Below are positions 60,870 through 64,000 of a stretch of 64,000 nt of DNA, in pieces. A model generated the notes under the pieces. That model searched no databases. It was given only the letters and a program-made list of their open reading frames with translations, and was not told where the DNA came from. The DNA is taken from NCBI GenBank assembly GCA_963610315.1, contig CAVDMV010000004.1, positions 1-64,000 of the forward strand, read 5' to 3'. Made by a program: the position numbers and the translations under genes. The first letter of the stretch is position 1, and every line of letters begins with the position of its first letter. Origin of the DNA: UBA3210 sp963610315. GTDB taxonomy: Bacteria; Bacillota_I; Bacilli_A; RFN20; CAG-449.

Positions 60870-63629
60870 ATGAAAAAGACATGCTTAAAAATTTTATCTC
60901 TTACCTTATTACTTGGATGTATTGTTTCTTGCTCGGGAGAAGTTAGTTCATCAAGTTCTTCTTCAAGCCAAACACCTAGTTCTTCTTCTAGCGTAGTTAA
61001 AAACAAATACATTCATGATACAACTGATTATTCTTCGTTAGAAATGGCTCCAACTACTAAAGTTAGATTTCATTATCACCGTGCAGATCAAGATGACAAT
61101 TACACTGTTTATAATGAATGGTCTTTATGGGTTTGGGGAACAGCTAACGGAGCGAGATATCAATTCACTCATTATGATGATTTCGGTGTCTTTGGAGATG
61201 TTGAATTATCAAAAGTAGGCACTGATGTCACTCAAATTGGCCATTTAGTATCTACTTCTGATTGGTCGAAGAAAGATTATGAAAGCGATCGTTTCTTAGA
61301 TATTAAAGCGGAGTCACCAGGTGGAATTCAAAATGTTTACCTCATGTCAGGACAAGCGGAAGTATTTGATAACCCAGAAGATGCAAGTAAACCGGCATTG
61401 AAGAGTGCGGTATTATCTTCTAATGATAAAATTAGTTTCTCCTTTGTTAATTTACCTTCCTCATTTACTTTTGATGAAAAGAAATTAACTATTATGAATG
61501 GGGAAAATAAATTTACTGGTTATACAGCTTCATTTAATAGTTATAGTAAAGTGGTCACACTTACTTTAACTGAACAATTAGATATCACTCAAACAATGAA
61601 TGTTATCTATAAGATTGATAATGATACAGAAATTAAAACTAAAATTGTCATTACTACTTACTTTGATTCAGATGAATTTAAGAATGCATATACTTATACT
61701 GGTGATGATTTAGGTGTAACATTTGATAATGAAGAAATGGTTACAAAAACTAACTTCAAAGTATGGGCTCCTACTTCACAAAAATTAGTCTTAAAAGTCT
61801 ATGAATCAGGTACACCTTTAGAAAATGAAACTGTTTATAAAGAAGTTGAAATGGTTAAAGGCGAAAAAGGAACATGGGCAACAACGATTAACGAAGATTT
61901 ACATGGTAAATACTATACTTATGTCGTAACTAACGCGTCAGGAATTAACGAAGTAGTTGATCCTTATGCTAAATCAACTGGCTTAAATGGCTTAAGAGGT
62001 ATGGTAGTTAACTTTACTAAACTTAATAAAACTATTACTGGTTGGTCTAGTGATACAAGAGCGAATTTATTAAATAATTCAAATAACTTAACTGATGCTT
62101 CTATTTATGAACTTCATGTTAGAGATATGACTATCTCAGAAACAAGTGGAGTTCAAAAATCTTTGCGAGGTAAATTCTTAGGCTTAGCTAGTGAAGGAAC
62201 AACTTATACTAGTGATGGAGTAACTGTTTCAACAGGCTTAGATCATATCGCCGAACTCGGCGTAACACATGTCCAAATTCAACCAGTATATGACTTTAAT
62301 TCAGTCGATGAATCAAAAGCTACAACTGATGTAGTAGGAAGAAATTCTGGTCAATATAACTGGGGATATGATCCACTTAACTACAACGCTTTAGAAGGAA
62401 GTTATTCAACTAATCCTAGTGATGGATTTAACCGTATTGTTGAATTTAAGCAAATGATTATGGCTCTTCATAATAAAGGTATTAATATCAATATGGATGT
62501 CGTTTATAATCATACTGCAAGTTTAGATAATACTAATTTTGAATTATTAGTTCCCTATTATTATCACCGTTCTTCTAGTGATGGTAAATTCTCTAATGGA
62601 TCAGGATGTGGAAACGAAATGGCAAGTGATCGTTCAATGGTTAATAAATTCATCGTTGATTCAACTGCTTTCTATATGAAAGAATATCATTTATCTGGTT
62701 TTAGATTTGACCTTATGGGTTTAATTGATAACCAAACAATGATTGATGTATATAAATCGTGTAAGAAGATTGATCCTAATGCGATGATTTATGGTGAACC
62801 TTGGACTGGAGGAACTACAACTTTAAGAAATGGTCGATCAGAATCTAATTTAACTAAACAACAAACATTACAAACTTCATTAGCTCAAGAATATTTCGAG
62901 GGTGCAGGCATTTATGTTGGAGCGTTTAATGATAAGATTAGAAACGGCATTCGTGGAGATAATAATCCATCGAAAGGATTTGTTACCGGCGGAACTGCTT
63001 CAGGTGTCTTAGATGGCTTAAAAGGTATATTTGATGGATCAACTGAAAGTAATATTTCTCCTCAACAAGTAATTAATTATGTTTCTTGTCACGATAACTA
63101 TACGCTTTATGATCAACTCGCTCAAACGATTGGCTCTAGAGATTTAATGAAAGCTTATAAACAAGCCGATATGATGGTATTTACTTCTCAAGGTATTCCA
63201 TTTATCCAAGAAGGAGAAGAATTCGCGCGTAGTAAAGCTTATCTTGATGACGAAGGTAAGACTAAGTACGAAGGTAATTCATATAATGTCGGTGATGAAA
63301 TTAATCAGATGGATTATTCTTTAAAGATTAAGAATAAAGGATTAAATGATTTCTTTAAAGACTTAATCAAAGTAAGAAAAGATCATGAAGAATTTAGATA
63401 TGTAACTCGTAGTGAAATTAGAAATAATTTTGTTAAGAATGATTCTTCCTCTTCTTCTTATATGTATACTCTTAATAATAACATTGTTGTTATTCATACT
63501 TCGAACGATGCTTCATTTACGTTAGATGGAACATATGATACTTTACTAAGTAATTTTGATTCTTTAACTACTTATTCTTCATCCATTTCATTAAAAGCAA
63601 ATGAATCAATTATCTTAAAAAAGAAATAG
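60870..63629 (+). CDS. Type I pullulanase lipoprotein (GH13)
   Basis: A 919-residue surface debranching enzyme cleaving alpha-1,6 links in pullulan and branched dextrins. Lipobox IVSC (C21) and a Ser linker. Domains in order: a CBM41-like starch-binding domain (VRFHYHRADQDDNYTVYNEW, about 60-160), a beta domain, a CBM48-like domain (NFKVWAPTSQKLVLKVYESG, about 295-385), the catalytic barrel with the type I signature YNWGYDP (about 496), GFRFDLMG (nucleophile, about 613), YGEPWTGG (acid Glu, about 642) and CHDNYTLYDQL (about 740), and a C-terminal beta domain. With the amylase it gives complete breakdown of branched glucans. Last gene of the operon. Confidence 0.96.
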   Translation: MKKTCLKILSLTLLLGCIVSCSGEVSSSSSSSSQTPSSSSSVVKNKYIHDTTDYSSLEMAPTTKVRFHYHRADQDDNYTVYNEWSLWVWGTANGARYQFTHYDDFGVFGDVELSKVGTDVTQIGHLVSTSDWSKKDYESDRFLDIKAESPGGIQNVYLMSGQAEVFDNPEDASKPALKSAVLSSNDKISFSFVNLPSSFTFDEKKLTIMNGENKFTGYTASFNSYSKVVTLTLTEQLDITQTMNVIYKIDNDTEIKTKIVITTYFDSDEFKNAYTYTGDDLGVTFDNEEMVTKTNFKVWAPTSQKLVLKVYESGTPLENETVYKEVEMVKGEKGTWATTINEDLHGKYYTYVVTNASGINEVVDPYAKSTGLNGLRGMVVNFTKLNKTITGWSSDTRANLLNNSNNLTDASIYELHVRDMTISETSGVQKSLRGKFLGLASEGTTYTSDGVTVSTGLDHIAELGVTHVQIQPVYDFNSVDESKATTDVVGRNSGQYNWGYDPLNYNALEGSYSTNPSDGFNRIVEFKQMIMALHNKGININMDVVYNHTASLDNTNFELLVPYYYHRSSSDGKFSNGSGCGNEMASDRSMVNKFIVDSTAFYMKEYHLSGFRFDLMGLIDNQTMIDVYKSCKKIDPNAMIYGEPWTGGTTTLRNGRSESNLTKQQTLQTSLAQEYFEGAGIYVGAFNDKIRNGIRGDNNPSKGFVTGGTASGVLDGLKGIFDGSTESNISPQQVINYVSCHDNYTLYDQLAQTIGSRDLMKAYKQADMMVFTSQGIPFIQEGEEFARSKAYLDDEGKTKYEGNSYNVGDEINQMDYSLKIKNKGLNDFFKDLIKVRKDHEEFRYVTRSEIRNNFVKNDSSSSSYMYTLNNNIVVIHTSNDASFTLDGTYDTLLSNFDSLTTYSSSISLKANESIILKKK

Positions 63630-63635
63630 TAAATT

Positions 63636-63667
63636 AAAAGGAAAGCTTTTATTCGGCTTTCCTTTTT
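63636..63667. terminator. Bidirectional terminator after the pullulanase gene
   Basis: AAAAGGAAAGC (63636-63646) and GCTTTCCTTTT (63656-63666), 9-base loop, T-run on the plus side and A-rich on the other, serving the converging gene too. Confidence 0.88.
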
Positions 63668-63673
63668 AAGTAC

Positions 63674-64000
63674 TTATTTATGTTTCTTTTTCATTGATGG
63701 ATCTTCTAGACCAAAATATTGGAATAGATAAATAAAGATTAAATCAATAATTACTAAACTAAAACAAGAGATAATAAAATTCTTAATATTATCGTTTAAT
63801 GTTCCAAGTGGTAAAGAGACATTATTCTTAATTACGATAAGATAAATAATTCCTAAGATAAAGAAGAAATTACCGATCACACAGAAGTTTAATAAAGGTG
63901 TATTTTTATCTCCATTTGCATCAAAACACAAGAATTTAATAAAATTACTACCTGATTTAAAAGAGATAAATGTATTTACAATTTGAGTAATATTAAATAC
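63674..64000 (-). CDS. Membrane protein, 3' part only, runs off the window
   Basis: The frame is open from base 64000 to the stop at 63674, giving 108 residues with no start codon that needs to be used in the window; an inner TTG at 63931 is unlikely to be the start. Two hydrophobic segments (about residues 43-58 and 76-95 of the visible part; FCVIGNFFFILGIIYLIVIK and FIISCFSLVIIDLIFIYLF) are separated by a short loop, and the end is basic (MKKKHK). Family not recognised. Confidence 0.7.
   Translation of the reverse strand, partial: VFNITQIVNTFISFKSGSNFIKFLCFDANGDKNTPLLNFCVIGNFFFILGIIYLIVIKNNVSLPLGTLNDNIKNFIISCFSLVIIDLIFIYLFQYFGLEDPSMKKKHK

Overview
This window comes from a low-GC, Gram-positive-type bacterium and contains its chromosomal origin. 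The order rpmH-rnpA-yidC-jag-mnmE (reading left) and dnaA-dnaN-rlbA-recF-gyrB-gyrA-serS (reading right), with clustered DnaA boxes between rpmH and dnaA, is the classic Firmicutes oriC layout. TGG encodes Trp and TGA is used as a stop (end of rlbA), so the code is standard and not the Mycoplasma code. The SRP RNA is of the short, Alu-less kind. The mfd-rqcP-divIC block lacks the sporulation genes that accompany it in Bacillus. Pyruvate phosphate dikinase, the oxygen-sensitive NrdD/NrdG pair and an iron alcohol dehydrogenase point to a fermenting anaerobe. My best inference is an uncultured, non-sporulating gut Bacilli/Erysipelotrichia- or Tenericutes-related lineage.

The most striking item is at the left edge. 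Positions 1941 to 1 (minus strand) are a continuous 647-codon open frame running out of the window. By family recognition it is the N-terminal two thirds of a Cas13d protein, the RNA-guided RNA-targeting effector of type VI-D CRISPR systems. It has a HEPN R-x4-H motif (R332/H337), several Cas13d-like blocks, its own promoter and a strong ribosome binding site. The rest of the protein, and any CRISPR array, would lie to the left of the window.

Layout: 1-2045 cas13d; 2085-6810 divIC, rqcP, mfd, pth (minus); 6853-12794 rsuA, ppdK and a large surface lipoprotein (plus); 12855-21000 prs, ispE, rsmA, rnmV, tatD, mnmE, jag, yidC, rnpA, rpmH (minus); 21121-22757 oriC around dnaA; 22809-31539 dnaN to serS, the last behind a serine T-box; 31636-38000 an export-type ABC transporter, Fe-ADH, SRP RNA, tadA, a decayed membrane gene and pepT; 38150-40947 nrdD/nrdG; 41211-46704 fakA-plsX and a MacB-like fusion transporter; 46777-48580 a lipase-like hydrolase and mntP behind a probable manganese riboswitch; 48704-51298 a secreted subtilisin-like protease with two lipoproteins; 51392-51922 an orphan gene; 52193-63629 a complete surface starch/maltodextrin system.

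The starch locus reads as one programme. Two GH13 lipoproteins (an alpha-amylase/glucosidase type and a type I pullulanase) and a SusE-like lipoprotein would act on alpha-glucans outside the cell. A solute-binding lipoprotein and two permeases, one with a very large coiled-coil insert, import the products using the ATPase encoded first. Its promoter region and that of ppdK share the same 12-bp palindrome, similar extended -10 promoters and cre-like sites, suggesting joint control by a GntR-type regulator and CcpA. Several intergenic repeats (a 33-bp phased array, a ~60-bp tandem family and a 15-bp-arm hairpin) remain unexplained.
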